Shown: positions 8,973 to 17,676, counted from the stretch's first letter. The stretch is 64,000 nucleotides of DNA from Endozoicomonas ascidiicola (GCF_001646945.1 NZ_LUTV01000002.1:94697-158696), one strand, 5' to 3'. Translations and numbers: made by a program. Notes: a model not told the origin generated them from the letters alone.

Positions 8973-11918
8973 ATGAAAACCAAACTAACCGGCTGCGGTC
9001 TGCTGGCTTGCGCTGCCCTACTTTCGTCAGGGCTACAGGCCAACCCCGCAGAAGATGCAGTATATAGTCTTGCCCAGGGATGCTATGCCATCCAATCACC
9101 ACACAATGGCAACTACCTTAAGAAGTTTTATAAAGGTGGCGCTGTTGATAACGGTTTAAGTTATCGTTTTGACAACAATAATGTAGATGACGCTGCACGT
9201 TTCTTTATGAAGCCAACGTCGTTTTCTCATTATTTGATGACTGACGTTGATGGCCGTTACCTCGCATCTCATCTTCCCGCAGAAATCAGTGCCGGCCGCT
9301 ACGCCGGTGAATTCGCTGAATGGCGCATTAACGCTGTACCAATTACTGGTGGTGAGCACTTGTTCAGCTTCCACGGTACAGGTCTAAACAGAACACTGCG
9401 CCACAACTGGGCAGATGGCGGGCTCTACTTCTTTGACCTGCTAAACCCAAATGATTACACCAGTGAAAACCGCTTTAAACTGGTTGCCCAGGAAGACTGT
9501 ACACCGTTCCCTGAAGTAGAAGTGAACGTTGCAGGCCCTATTGATGGGCTGAAAGGCGACCCAGCCAGCCCGGTTCGAGGCTATGTTGATCCTCATACCC
9601 ACATCACCTCCTATGAATTCATGGGCGGCAAAATGATGCACGGCGAACCATTCCATCGCTGGGGCGTAGCTGAAGCACTGCGCGACAGTAAAGACATTCA
9701 TGGTCCTAACGGCTCTCTGGATATCATCGGTAATCTCTACGCCTTTAACGACGTGAATTTCCGTTACGACACCCGAGGCTGGCCTGAGTTTCCCTTCTGG
9801 CCAAACAATAAATCCCTGAGCCATATGGGTTACTACTATAAGTGGATTGAGCGAGCGTATCTCTCAGGCCTGAAGATGATGGTCACCCATCTTGTAGAAA
9901 ACGAAGTGCTCTGTAATGTGCAGAAAACGGTCAACCCTGGCAGCTGGGTAAACCCCAACAGTTGTAACACTATGGACAGTATTCGTCTGCAGATTCGGCG
10001 GTTGCATCAAATGCAGGCTTATATTGATGCTCAAGCTGGCGGTCCGGGCAAAGGCTTTTTCCGTCTGGTCACATCACCCGAACAAGCACGACAGGTGATG
10101 GCCAATGGTCAGATGGCAGTGCTGATGGGCGTCGAAGCTTCGGAAACCTTCAACTGTGGACAAAAAGATAAATGTAATCGCAACACTGTAGAAAGTGCGT
10201 TGAATGAATTGTACGACGCCGGTGTGCGAGTTATCTATCCAACCCATAAGTTTGATAACCAGATTGCTGGCTCCAGAGTAGAAAATGGCTTTATCAACGT
10301 GGGCCAGTGGCTTGCTGGTAACCGTTTCTTTGAAACCAAAGCTTGCGATGCAGACACCAAAGGTGCGGCATTTACCTCAGGGTTCCCACTCATTGGTGAA
10401 GTGCCGTTTATTAAGGATATTCTTAACGGTGTTGGCCTGAACCCCCAATACGATGAAACCATCGAACACTGTAACAAGCTTGGCCTGTCACAGCTGGGTG
10501 TTTATCTGGTCAATCGCATGATCGATAAGAAAATGCTGATTGAGATGGACCACATGAGCCCGGATACTGCGACATCTGTCATGGATATTGTTGAAGCCCG
10601 GAGCTACAGTGGAGTGGTCACCTCCCATAGCTGGATGAATGCAGCCAGTAATGGTGGTCTTCACAAAAATACTAAGCGTGTGATCAAAGCTGGTGGTTTC
10701 TCTGCGCCTTACAACTCAAATGTCTACGGAATGGAATCGAAAGTTTCCACCTTCCTCGATGAAATTGAGCAGACACCTTATCTTGCCGGTGTTGGTGTTG
10801 GTACCGACATGAGCGGCCTTGGTGGTCAACATGGTCCTCGAAGTGATGCAGAAACTGATCCACTTGAGTACCCGTTCACTTCTGAGTTTGGCCTGACCTT
10901 TGATGTGCAACAGTCAGGTAATCGAGCGTTCGATTACAACAAAGAAGGCATGGCCCACTACGGCATGTTGGCGGACGAAATTCAGGACATCCGTGAACGG
11001 GGTTCGAACCGGGTGTACGAAGCGGTGATGAATTCTGCAGAAGCCTACCTGCAAGTTTGGGAAAGAGCTGAAAGTAATACCGACGTCGCTTATATAGACC
11101 CACTTGAGCCGTTTGTGAAAATCGTCAACCGTGACGCTAACCGCTGTATGGACATCGATGGTCGCGATAATAATCTGGTTAACGGTGCCAATGTGCAGCT
11201 CTGGAATTGTGATGATTACTCCTTTGATCAGGATTGGATTTTCAACAAACATTCCGGAATGCTTGAGAACAGAGCAGATCGCAGCAAATGCCTGGATAAC
11301 CGTGGCGAAGCCTATAACAATGGTGGAGTCGTCATCTGGGACTGTGTCGACAGTGATAACCTGCGATGGACGTATAATGCCAACAATATTTCCAGCATCT
11401 ACAATCCGCTGATCGTTGCTGACGCCTATGGCTTAATCAACGGCAGTAATGTCGGCCAGTGGGAATACCATGGCGCTGCATGGCAAGCATGGGAGCTACG
11501 CCCAGAATCAGCCATCCATCGCTGGGTTGATTTCCGCGATAAGCGTTCAGGCAAATGCTGGAATGTCGCCAATGGCAGTAACGCTAGCGGCACAAGCGTT
11601 CAACTCAATACCTGTAACGCAACAGCCGGACAGCAGTGGTATTTTGATCCGGTGAAAGGCACGATCAAAAGTCAGTTGCCGGGTAATATGTGCATGACTG
11701 TGCCTAACGGCAACACCGGAAATGGTACGCAGCTGCAAATTGCCCAGTGCGATGAGCACAATCTCAGTCAACAATTCAATAAAAATGGTGCTCGATTTAG
11801 CCCAAGGCTAAATGGTAACCAGGTGATTGATGCTGATGGTACCAGCGATGGTGTCGCCATTATCTTATGGAGTAGCCATGGCGGTAATAATCAAAAGTGG
11901 CGGGCTGGTTTGAATTAA
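8973..11918 (+). CDS. Secreted M19-like (renal dipeptidase-type) metallopeptidase with ricin-type lectin domains
   Basis: I choose the ATG at 8973, giving 981 residues, because it starts a clean signal peptide (MKTKLTGCGLLACAALLSSG, cut near LQANP). The in-frame start 33 bases earlier is a TTG. Residues about 35-175 look like a small beta-rich domain. The central region carries an M19-like metal site in order: HTH near 208-210, Glu in GVEASE near 387, His in YPTHKFDNQIAGS near 424, His in TSHSWMN near 551, and Asp in GVGTDMSGLGG near 612. Classical M19 has HxD at the first site, so HxH is a variant. From about 705 to the end are two beta-trefoil lectin units with repeated QxW-type motifs (DQDWIF, QQWYF, NQKWRA) and disulfide-like cysteines. 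It is probably a secreted peptidase or amidohydrolase tethered to glycans. The substrate is unknown. Confidence 0.8.
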   Translation: MKTKLTGCGLLACAALLSSGLQANPAEDAVYSLAQGCYAIQSPHNGNYLKKFYKGGAVDNGLSYRFDNNNVDDAARFFMKPTSFSHYLMTDVDGRYLASHLPAEISAGRYAGEFAEWRINAVPITGGEHLFSFHGTGLNRTLRHNWADGGLYFFDLLNPNDYTSENRFKLVAQEDCTPFPEVEVNVAGPIDGLKGDPASPVRGYVDPHTHITSYEFMGGKMMHGEPFHRWGVAEALRDSKDIHGPNGSLDIIGNLYAFNDVNFRYDTRGWPEFPFWPNNKSLSHMGYYYKWIERAYLSGLKMMVTHLVENEVLCNVQKTVNPGSWVNPNSCNTMDSIRLQIRRLHQMQAYIDAQAGGPGKGFFRLVTSPEQARQVMANGQMAVLMGVEASETFNCGQKDKCNRNTVESALNELYDAGVRVIYPTHKFDNQIAGSRVENGFINVGQWLAGNRFFETKACDADTKGAAFTSGFPLIGEVPFIKDILNGVGLNPQYDETIEHCNKLGLSQLGVYLVNRMIDKKMLIEMDHMSPDTATSVMDIVEARSYSGVVTSHSWMNAASNGGLHKNTKRVIKAGGFSAPYNSNVYGMESKVSTFLDEIEQTPYLAGVGVGTDMSGLGGQHGPRSDAETDPLEYPFTSEFGLTFDVQQSGNRAFDYNKEGMAHYGMLADEIQDIRERGSNRVYEAVMNSAEAYLQVWERAESNTDVAYIDPLEPFVKIVNRDANRCMDIDGRDNNLVNGANVQLWNCDDYSFDQDWIFNKHSGMLENRADRSKCLDNRGEAYNNGGVVIWDCVDSDNLRWTYNANNISSIYNPLIVADAYGLINGSNVGQWEYHGAAWQAWELRPESAIHRWVDFRDKRSGKCWNVANGSNASGTSVQLNTCNATAGQQWYFDPVKGTIKSQLPGNMCMTVPNGNTGNGTQLQIAQCDEHNLSQQFNKNGARFSPRLNGNQVIDADGTSDGVAIILWSSHGGNNQKWRAGLN

Positions 11919-11954
11919 TAGGCCTTAAGTAATGTCGGTATAGTTATACCGGCA

Positions 11955-13367
11955 TTACCACAACTTTGAAAAGAAAGATCGCACTTGAAACTTTCCTTTA
12001 TTCCATAAACTCGGAGCCTGCTTTTCAGGCTTCTGGTTTTCTATATTTTTTGGCCATTTATATTGAACAAGAAATTTTTCAAATTGATCTCTATGAGAAA
12101 TTTTGCCGTTTATTTCCGCAGCAGGTTTTACACGAATGCAATCACCCCGTTGGTCCTGAAAATAATACTTGTATTCGTATTCGTATTTGTATTTGTATTC
12201 CGATGATTCACGAACTTCATTAGCCACTTTAAAAGCATATTCCAGAAGTTCTTTCTTGTTATTTCCAGAGAAGGGATCAATGACACATTTGGCTCCAATT
12301 TTCCTGTATCCTATTGAATAGCGATCCAACATCTCTTTCTTTATTGGTGACGTAAAAAGCGCTTTATTTGAAATTTCATCTTTACTAAACGGAATAGCCA
12401 GCTTTGTTCTAATATCTGTATGAAATGCCTTTACACTCGAAATGATATTTTCATCTTTTATCAAGCACTCTTTTTTCCTTTGCTGATAAAGAACACCAGT
12501 AACATGGCATTTATCATTTTTAACGGCCTCTACAATGCTATTTTCTATATAATGAAAAGCAGCAATGGGGATTTTATCTTTCAATCGAATTTCAAGAATA
12601 CAAACCGGGTTTTGTTTATTATAACCCTGACCTAAATAGCTCTTTGCAGCGGCTTTCGTAGTTGCCACATACAAACCATAACCAAAAGCAGTTCTCTGAA
12701 CATTCACTGTTTCTTCTTCAAAAATTCGCTCCCGCCTTTTAGCTCTTTGACAGCGACCAAGCTCATCTTGCGCAGTACAATAAGAACCCACTCGATAATA
12801 GGTTGTATTTTTACTGTTGCATCTTACGTCTTTGCTCTGCAAAAATCCGCGTAACTCTTTTTCTTTCGCCACGTTATAATCTTTAAAAAGGCTGATCAGA
12901 TCAGAGAACGTCATACTTGCGTTGAGTAATCCCTGTATACGCCCTTTGTCTGATATTCTGCGAACCGCAAAACGTTCAAAAACAAAATCAGAGAACTCCT
13001 TACCACTGAATTCTGCTAATTTTTTTTGTCGCAGAGTGGAACTTTCCTTATCAAGAATCGAGTAAACTTCCTTAACCGTTTCTCCCACATTGGCGGCATT
13101 CGCTCCAGGAAAGTAAGGCTCAATATAAGGTAAGAGTTTTTCCTGCTGCGCAGACAGAGACAATTGAGGCTGTATTGACATCTCTGACAGCCTCATGGCT
13201 TCTGCTAACTGTCTGTCTTCCTGCTCGCTAATAACCATAGGATTAACGGGGGCAACCTGAATATTCCGTCCCCCTGAGCTTACTTGCTCACGACCTGAAC
13301 TACTTGCTGGAGCCTCACAAGTTTGTAATGGCCGACTTGGGCCAGCCTGCTCTTCGATAACAGCCAT
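11955..13367 (-). CDS. Candidate effector: UIM-like motif plus ADP-ribosyltransferase-like core
   Basis: I do not recognise this 470-residue protein as a named family. It lacks a signal peptide or membrane segment, and its N-terminus (residues 1-45) is Ser/Pro/Gln-rich and probably disordered. Residues 48-62 (EQEDRQLAEAMRLSE) fit the core of a ubiquitin-interacting motif: acidic residues, then L54-x-x-A57-x-x-x-S61. Residues 189-196 (TYYRVGSY) followed by 231-244 (GLYVA...KSY) resemble ADP-ribosyltransferases: GLY then Y233-x10-Y244 has the Y-x10-Y spacing of the diphtheria toxin/exotoxin A group, and YYRVG could be the first-strand motif. I cannot place the catalytic Glu with confidence. A Tyr/Glu/Lys repeat at 390-402 comes from a DNA hexamer repeat. 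Eukaryote-type parts suggest delivery into host cells. It is AT-richer than its neighbours and lies between converging housekeeping genes, suggesting transfer. Confidence 0.7.
   Translation of the reverse strand: MAVIEEQAGPSRPLQTCEAPASSSGREQVSSGGRNIQVAPVNPMVISEQEDRQLAEAMRLSEMSIQPQLSLSAQQEKLLPYIEPYFPGANAANVGETVKEVYSILDKESSTLRQKKLAEFSGKEFSDFVFERFAVRRISDKGRIQGLLNASMTFSDLISLFKDYNVAKEKELRGFLQSKDVRCNSKNTTYYRVGSYCTAQDELGRCQRAKRRERIFEEETVNVQRTAFGYGLYVATTKAAAKSYLGQGYNKQNPVCILEIRLKDKIPIAAFHYIENSIVEAVKNDKCHVTGVLYQQRKKECLIKDENIISSVKAFHTDIRTKLAIPFSKDEISNKALFTSPIKKEMLDRYSIGYRKIGAKCVIDPFSGNNKKELLEYAFKVANEVRESSEYKYKYEYEYKYYFQDQRGDCIRVKPAAEINGKISHRDQFEKFLVQYKWPKNIENQKPEKQAPSLWNKGKFQVRSFFSKLW
12169..12198. repeat. 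In-frame hexanucleotide repeat (5 units)
   Basis: Five tandem six-base units of form T(T/C)GTAT lie inside the effector gene. On its coding strand they encode alternating Tyr with Lys or Glu (YKYKYEYEYK). Six-base units change protein length without shifting frame. Confidence 0.85.
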
Positions 13368-13441
13368 GATTGTTGTCTTCTGCCCTCCGCCATAAAAAGA
13401 AAGAACAATGGTTTAGGACAGATAACAATCCATTTAGTTCA

Positions 13442-14194
13442 CTAACTCTTCAATTCAAGGGTACCGCGCTGCCGAACAGCCTCAAAAAGACACACACCAG
13501 TAGCCACTGACACATTAAGACTGCTGACCGAACCCGCCATCGGGATAAAAATCAGAGAATCGCATAAATCGCGGGTTAAACGACGCATACCTTTTCCTTC
13601 CGCGCCCATCACCAGCCCAAGCGGCCCTTTTAAATCGGACTGATAAATATTGCCGGAACTTTCGCCAGCAGTACCAATCATCCAGATACCACGCTCTTTC
13701 AACCACTCCATGGTTCTGGCGAGGTTAGTCACCTGAATGAGGGGCACATTATCCGCTGCACCACAGGCCACTTTCGTAGCAGTCGCATTAAGCGTGGCGG
13801 ACTTGTCTTTTGGCACAATCACCGCCTGAACACCGGCAGCATCCGCCGTACGCAGGCAAGCACCCAAGTTATGAGGGTCGGTCACACCGTCCAGAATGAG
13901 CAGAAACGGCGCTTCACTCAGAGCATCCAGCAGATCTTCCAGATCTTCTTCCCGATAAACCCGGGCAGCTGAGACTTTGGCCATAATCCCCTGGTGAACA
14001 CCATCGACTTTGGCATCCAGACGACTGCGCTCTACGAAACGAACCGCAACGCCCTGATTTCTGGCTTCATCCACCAGCGCGTTAATTCGCTTATCCGTTC
14101 TACCCTTTTGAATCTGCAGTTCCAGCACTCGTTCAGGGGATTTTTCAAACAGGCTCTGCACGGCATGCAGGCCAAAAATTACATCATCGTTCAT
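13442..14194 (-). CDS. rlmB: 23S rRNA (guanosine-2'-O-)-methyltransferase RlmB
   Basis: This is a SpoU-family methyltransferase of 250 residues (E. coli RlmB is 243) that methylates G2251 in the peptidyl-transferase P loop of 23S rRNA. The N-terminal substrate-binding domain starts [17 protein letters not shown], and the C-terminal knotted SPOUT domain shows all three motifs: [20 protein letters not shown], then [13 protein letters not shown], then [19 protein letters not shown]. It normally follows rnr directly. Here a 6.4-kb accessory segment separates them, so rlmB probably has its own promoter in the preceding intergenic region. Confidence 0.97.
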   Translation of the reverse strand: MNDDVIFGLHAVQSLFEKSPERVLELQIQKGRTDKRINALVDEARNQGVAVRFVERSRLDAKVDGVHQGIMAKVSAARVYREEDLEDLLDALSEAPFLLILDGVTDPHNLGACLRTADAAGVQAVIVPKDKSATLNATATKVACGAADNVPLIQVTNLARTMEWLKERGIWMIGTAGESSGNIYQSDLKGPLGLVMGAEGKGMRRLTRDLCDSLIFIPMAGSVSSLNVSVATGVCLFEAVRQRGTLELKS

Positions 14195-14620
14195 GGAGTT
14201 CCCGTCAGGCAGATCAGGAGAGATAAACCGGCAATTCTAACAGATATGCAGCATCAGAAGGTATCGTCCGATGGGCCGCCTCGAATTTCAAGTCAATGTG
14301 CGTTCCCATCACGTCCTACCTGAGAACATAGGCCAAAATCAGCCACTCAGTCTGCGGCATTACAACTCCGGTCACATAGCTACGGCTATGCTCCCTGCGT
14401 TGTGCCTTGCATAGCACTTGCCCACTCGGCCAGAAATATTCGATTCCAAATGGCCACTACTTACAGTGTGATAAGGAACATTCAACCCATCAATTGACGA
14501 AACATCACTACCGAATGAACAGAATTCTTAGACCGGCTTTCAATAATTTAAAATGTGATGGGTTGAGAACACGCTCGTTTTAACCAGACTGTTACTCCCT
14601 TCTTGTTACCCTGAATAAAA
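14195..14620. other. Intergenic region rlmB / mipA with repeat-like DNA
   Basis: This 426-base gap has no convincing gene. The part from about 14270 to 14450 is GC-richer and looks like a dispersed repeat or gene remnant, including the perfect hairpin CATAGC-TACG-GCTATG at 14375-14390. The part from 14476 to 14571 is a separate small element described next. The remainder should hold the rlmB and mipA promoters, which I cannot place exactly. Confidence 0.4.
14481..14566. mobile_element. MITE-like 86-bp element with 5-bp flanking repeat
   Basis: The ends TCAACCCATCA (14482-14492) and TGATGGGTTGA (14556-14566) are perfect 11-bp inverted repeats. The element is flanked on both sides by GAACA (14476-14480 and 14567-14571), as expected of a target duplication. 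The interior is AT-rich and non-coding. No related transposase is in view. Confidence 0.4.
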
Positions 14621-15412
14621 ATGACCAAAAAAAGGGTAAAGCAGGTGCAGATAATTCAAAAATTACCATTAGCCGTTTTATTCTCAAGTATCAGTTTTTT
14701 CTCTACGGCAGAAGAGGGGATCTATGACAACTTTGAAGTTCTCGGACTGGGAATAGGCTATGGCTCAGACCAGTCCATTTACAAAGGCGGTAAAACAGAA
14801 GGATCTATTACACCGGGGGTTGAAGTGCAATGGGGGCCGCTATTTTTGCGTGGAGGACAACTAGGGTCTTACCTTTATGGCGGAGAGAACTTTGGCATCG
14901 CTGCTGCTATTGGTATGGGCGATGAGGTGGGCAGTACCGATCGTGGCGACAGTGATGACTTAAAAGACATGACAAAGCTCGATGATGTGACAACCGGCAG
15001 CATTATGTTCTTCTACGAAGCTGATTTTGGTGACATCGATTTTGTACTGACCAGTGACATCAGTGGCAAGCATAAAGGTCAGACAGCAGCTCTTTCATAC
15101 GCTTACCCCATCGAGCTTTCTTCTCGCTGGGAACTGGCGCCATCCATCTCTGCCCAGTGGGTCAGTGGCAAAACCAACAACTATTACTACGGTGTAACCC
15201 AGACAGACGTCAAAGCCGATAGAGCCTATTACAAAGCCGGTTCTGGGGTGAACTACAGTGCGGGTCTATCGGCCATGTACGAAATCACAGAGCACCATGG
15301 ATTAATGTTTGATGCATCATACACACGTTATTCTAGCCAAGTAACTGATAGCCCGATTGTAGATCGTAAAAGCTCTAGCGGAGTTTCTGTTATGTATCAG
15401 TACAGATTCTGA
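14621..15412 (+). CDS. MipA/OmpV family outer membrane protein
   Basis: The 263-residue protein has a signal sequence (residues about 1-30, ending near FFSTAEE) and then alternating beta-strand segments ending in the aromatic terminus VMYQYRF, typical of outer membrane barrels. The early GLGIGYGSDQSIYKG, the mid-protein TSDISGKHKGQTAALSY and the late YYKAGSGVNYSAGLSAMYEI segments match the layout of the MipA/OmpV family. Members include scaffolding and porin-like proteins with varied roles, so the precise function is open. It stands alone, with the next gene convergent. Confidence 0.75.
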   Translation: MTKKRVKQVQIIQKLPLAVLFSSISFFSTAEEGIYDNFEVLGLGIGYGSDQSIYKGGKTEGSITPGVEVQWGPLFLRGGQLGSYLYGGENFGIAAAIGMGDEVGSTDRGDSDDLKDMTKLDDVTTGSIMFFYEADFGDIDFVLTSDISGKHKGQTAALSYAYPIELSSRWELAPSISAQWVSGKTNNYYYGVTQTDVKADRAYYKAGSGVNYSAGLSAMYEITEHHGLMFDASYTRYSSQVTDSPIVDRKSSSGVSVMYQYRF

Positions 15413-15423
15413 CATCTGCTGTA

Positions 15424-16896
15424 TTAACAAGAAGGTTGCGAGCAGGGTTTCAACACTGCAATACCCTGCTCTCTTTCTTCCTCTGTCGTATTTGCAAAGC
15501 CCAATACCAATCCCTGCGCTCTCAAGGGTGAATAGTAATAACTGCTCAAAGGTGAACTTCCAAACCCCTGCTTTCTGAATTTCTTACTCACCTGAGCATC
15601 ATCCATCCGCTGATCATCAAAAGTTAGTGCGATGTGCATACCGGCACTCTGGGCAACGGGAGTCATCAACCCCGCAAGGTGTTGTGTGCATAACTGCTGC
15701 ATATGTTCCCACTTTTGTTGATAGCTTTTCCGGCAGCGGCGAAGGTGTCGATAGAAATACCCTTCTTCGATAAAGTCGGCAACCACCGCTTGGGTAAACA
15801 GTGGTGTTTCACCACTGCTATACGCTTTTGCATCCACAAAAACATCCACAAGGTGTTCAGGTACGACCAGATAGCCCAGCCGTAGTCCGGGTAGCAGCGT
15901 CTTACTGAAACTGCCCATATAGATAACCGGCGTCTGCTCAGCCATACCAGCCATGGCTGCAATGGGCTTACTGTAATAATGAAACTCACTGTCATAGTCG
16001 TCTTCAATGATCCAACATTGGTTTCTTTCAGCCCACTGCAATAATTCCATACGTTCACTGGCGGATAAAATACCGCCCATCGGGTATTGATGGGTCGGCG
16101 TGCAACAAAGCACACGATAATCGCCAGTCTCAGGCAGCTCTGGAATATTGATACCGTTCTTGCTGTGTCTTATTGGAGAAATGTGCGCTCCCATTGCAGA
16201 GAATGCGTTTCGAGCGCCGGTGTAGCCAGGCTCCTCCATCAGCACTTTATCACCTGAATTCAGTAATAACTGCGCACACAATGCCAAACCGTGCTGAGCA
16301 CCCTGAGTAATAACAATTTGCTCTGAACGGCAATTCATTCCTCGACTGGAATTTAGATAGGCTGCCAGTGCTTTGCGTAAAGGCTCATAGCCCTGATAAT
16401 CGTGATAACCCATCAAAACACGACGATCACAATGACGACGAACCAGTTGCTGCCAGACTTTATTGGGAAATAATCGAAAATCAGGCAACCCAACAGTAAA
16501 AGGCAGGTTATCCATAGTCCCTTTTTTATCGTTCCGTACAGAGAACCTTTGTAGACGACTGCCGTATTCAGAAAGCTCAGGCCACTGATTTAACCGTTTT
16601 CCTGACACCGCTTCAGGCGCAAGATCAGCCTTAGGCAATTGAGCACTTATGAAAAACCCACTGCCTTCTCGACTGGTCACATAGCCTTCAGCACGTAATT
16701 GTTCATAGGCACTGTTTACCGTATTTCTACTAATGCCCAGATCACTCGCCAGTACCCGGGATGCAGGTAAGCGACTACTTGTGGATAACTGACGAGCCAG
16801 AATCTTCTGTCGCAAAGCAAAAAACAGTTGCTGACTGAGAGAGGCACCATCTCTCTCTGGTGCTGACTGTTGGAGCTGAATATCCCGTAAATCCAA
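15424..16896 (-). CDS. MocR/PdxR-type regulator (GntR HTH fused to aminotransferase fold)
   Basis: The 490-residue protein has a GntR winged helix at about 20-90 (RLPASRVLASDLGISRNTVN) joined to a class-I aminotransferase-like domain with the PLP-binding lysine motif GSFSKTLLPGLRLGY. This is the MocR subfamily, whose members sense pyridoxal phosphate or amino compounds and often act both ways on a divergent gene. The start codon is probably TTG at 16894-16896: no ATG is nearby, and AGG lies seven bases upstream on the coding strand. The divergent neighbour encodes a PNPOx-fold FMN protein, which supports a link to vitamin B6 or flavin chemistry. I do not assign pdxR because no pdxST is present. 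Confidence 0.85.
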   Translation of the reverse strand: MDLRDIQLQQSAPERDGASLSQQLFFALRQKILARQLSTSSRLPASRVLASDLGISRNTVNSAYEQLRAEGYVTSREGSGFFISAQLPKADLAPEAVSGKRLNQWPELSEYGSRLQRFSVRNDKKGTMDNLPFTVGLPDFRLFPNKVWQQLVRRHCDRRVLMGYHDYQGYEPLRKALAAYLNSSRGMNCRSEQIVITQGAQHGLALCAQLLLNSGDKVLMEEPGYTGARNAFSAMGAHISPIRHSKNGINIPELPETGDYRVLCCTPTHQYPMGGILSASERMELLQWAERNQCWIIEDDYDSEFHYYSKPIAAMAGMAEQTPVIYMGSFSKTLLPGLRLGYLVVPEHLVDVFVDAKAYSSGETPLFTQAVVADFIEEGYFYRHLRRCRKSYQQKWEHMQQLCTQHLAGLMTPVAQSAGMHIALTFDDQRMDDAQVSKKFRKQGFGSSPLSSYYYSPLRAQGLVLGFANTTEEEREQGIAVLKPCSQPSC

Positions 16897-16943
16897 ATTG
16901 GTACCTAGATTATTATAAAATTGGATCTTATTAAGAGACCAAT
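16895..16943. promoter_or_regulatory. Candidate MocR operator: direct and inverted repeats
   Basis: AAATTGGTACCTA (16895-16907) and AAATTGGATCTTA (16918-16930) are direct repeats 23 bases apart. The second copy also forms an imperfect inverted repeat with AAGAGACCAAT (16933-16943). Direct repeats about two helical turns apart are typical of MocR sites, and these overlap the regulator's own start. Confidence 0.4.
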
Positions 16944-16982
16944 ACCTTAAGATAATTATGCCTATCTGAACAGAGTCAGCTT

Positions 16983-17034
16983 TCAGGAAGACAGATATGG
17001 ATCAGCTATCAGGAAGACAGATATGGATCAGCTA
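16983..17034 (+). repeat. 26-bp tandem duplication of a translation start
   Basis: A 26-base unit starting TCAGGAAGACAGATATGGAT occurs twice back to back (16983-17008 and 17009-17034) without mismatch. Each copy holds the Shine-Dalgarno-like AGGAAGA and an ATG. Because 26 is not a multiple of three, the two starts are in different frames. Confidence 0.95.
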
Positions 17035-17041
17035 TGCCTAA
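16997..17041 (+). other. 14-codon upstream ORF overlapping the next gene start
   Basis: The first ATG of the duplication opens a frame reading MDQLSGRQIWISYA and stops with TAA at 17039-17041, 19 bases beyond the start codon of the FMN-binding protein at 17023. Ribosomes starting here would compete with the downstream start, or could reinitiate by stepping back. Whether the peptide matters is unknown. Confidence 0.45.
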
Positions 17042-17667
17042 CCAGACAACAGAAAGTTGATGATCAATTTTCCACCACTGCCCGCTCCACCGTTCGCCGT
17101 GGTAAGAAAAATGCCAGCTACGACAAGCAAGCGATCTTTCAGCTGATTGATGATTTAAAACTAGGCCACATGGCGTTTATGGATAAAGACAGTCAGTGTC
17201 CGGTAATTATTCCCATGACCTTCTGGCGGGTTGATGAACACCTGTACTTTCATACTCTGAATAAAACCCGGCTCGATACGCTGATTTCAAGTGGTGCAGA
17301 AGTCAGTATCTCTTTTGCAGAAGCCAGCGAGTGGGTGCTTTCCAAATCCGCCTATCACACCAGCGTCAATTACCGGTCTGCGGTTTTGTTCTGCACTGGC
17401 AGTCGAGTAGATTCACCCGATGAATTTGATCAGGCGTTCCAAAGGATCATTGATGATATTGAACCCGGGCGATGGAGCCAGGTTCGTCCACCGAACGACA
17501 AAGAAAGAAAAGCCACCGCACTCCTTAAACTGACCATTAACGAAGCGTCGTTTAAATCCCGCACTGGAGGCCCTAATGAAGATGAAGAAGATCTGTCATT
17601 ACCAGTCTGGAATGGCACACTACCGATTGACGGCCCGAAGGGTGGAGGGTGCCCATTCCAGAGGTAG
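17023..17667 (+). CDS. PNPOx-fold FMN-binding protein
   Basis: The 214-residue protein resembles the pyridoxamine 5'-phosphate oxidase-like, flavin-nucleotide-binding family: a split-barrel core of about 40-150 containing LGHMAFMDKDSQCPVIIPM, YFHTLNKTRLDTL and YRSAVLFCTGSRV. The trailing WNGTLPI is usual in this subfamily. Such proteins bind FMN and are typed as oxidoreductases or antibiotic-modifying enzymes without a fixed substrate. It is divergent from the MocR gene, a recurring pairing that suggests direct regulation. The Cys/Pro-rich C-terminus (GGGCPFQR) is short and unexplained. The start lies in the second copy of the duplicated leader. Confidence 0.8.
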   Translation: MDQLCLTRQQKVDDQFSTTARSTVRRGKKNASYDKQAIFQLIDDLKLGHMAFMDKDSQCPVIIPMTFWRVDEHLYFHTLNKTRLDTLISSGAEVSISFAEASEWVLSKSAYHTSVNYRSAVLFCTGSRVDSPDEFDQAFQRIIDDIEPGRWSQVRPPNDKERKATALLKLTINEASFKSRTGGPNEDEEDLSLPVWNGTLPIDGPKGGGCPFQR

Positions 17668-17676
17668 CCTTGCTGG

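Noticed and set aside
15666..16115. 149-codon minus-strand frame inside the MocR gene
   Set aside because: It is an alternate frame within a gene with full GntR and aminotransferase motifs.
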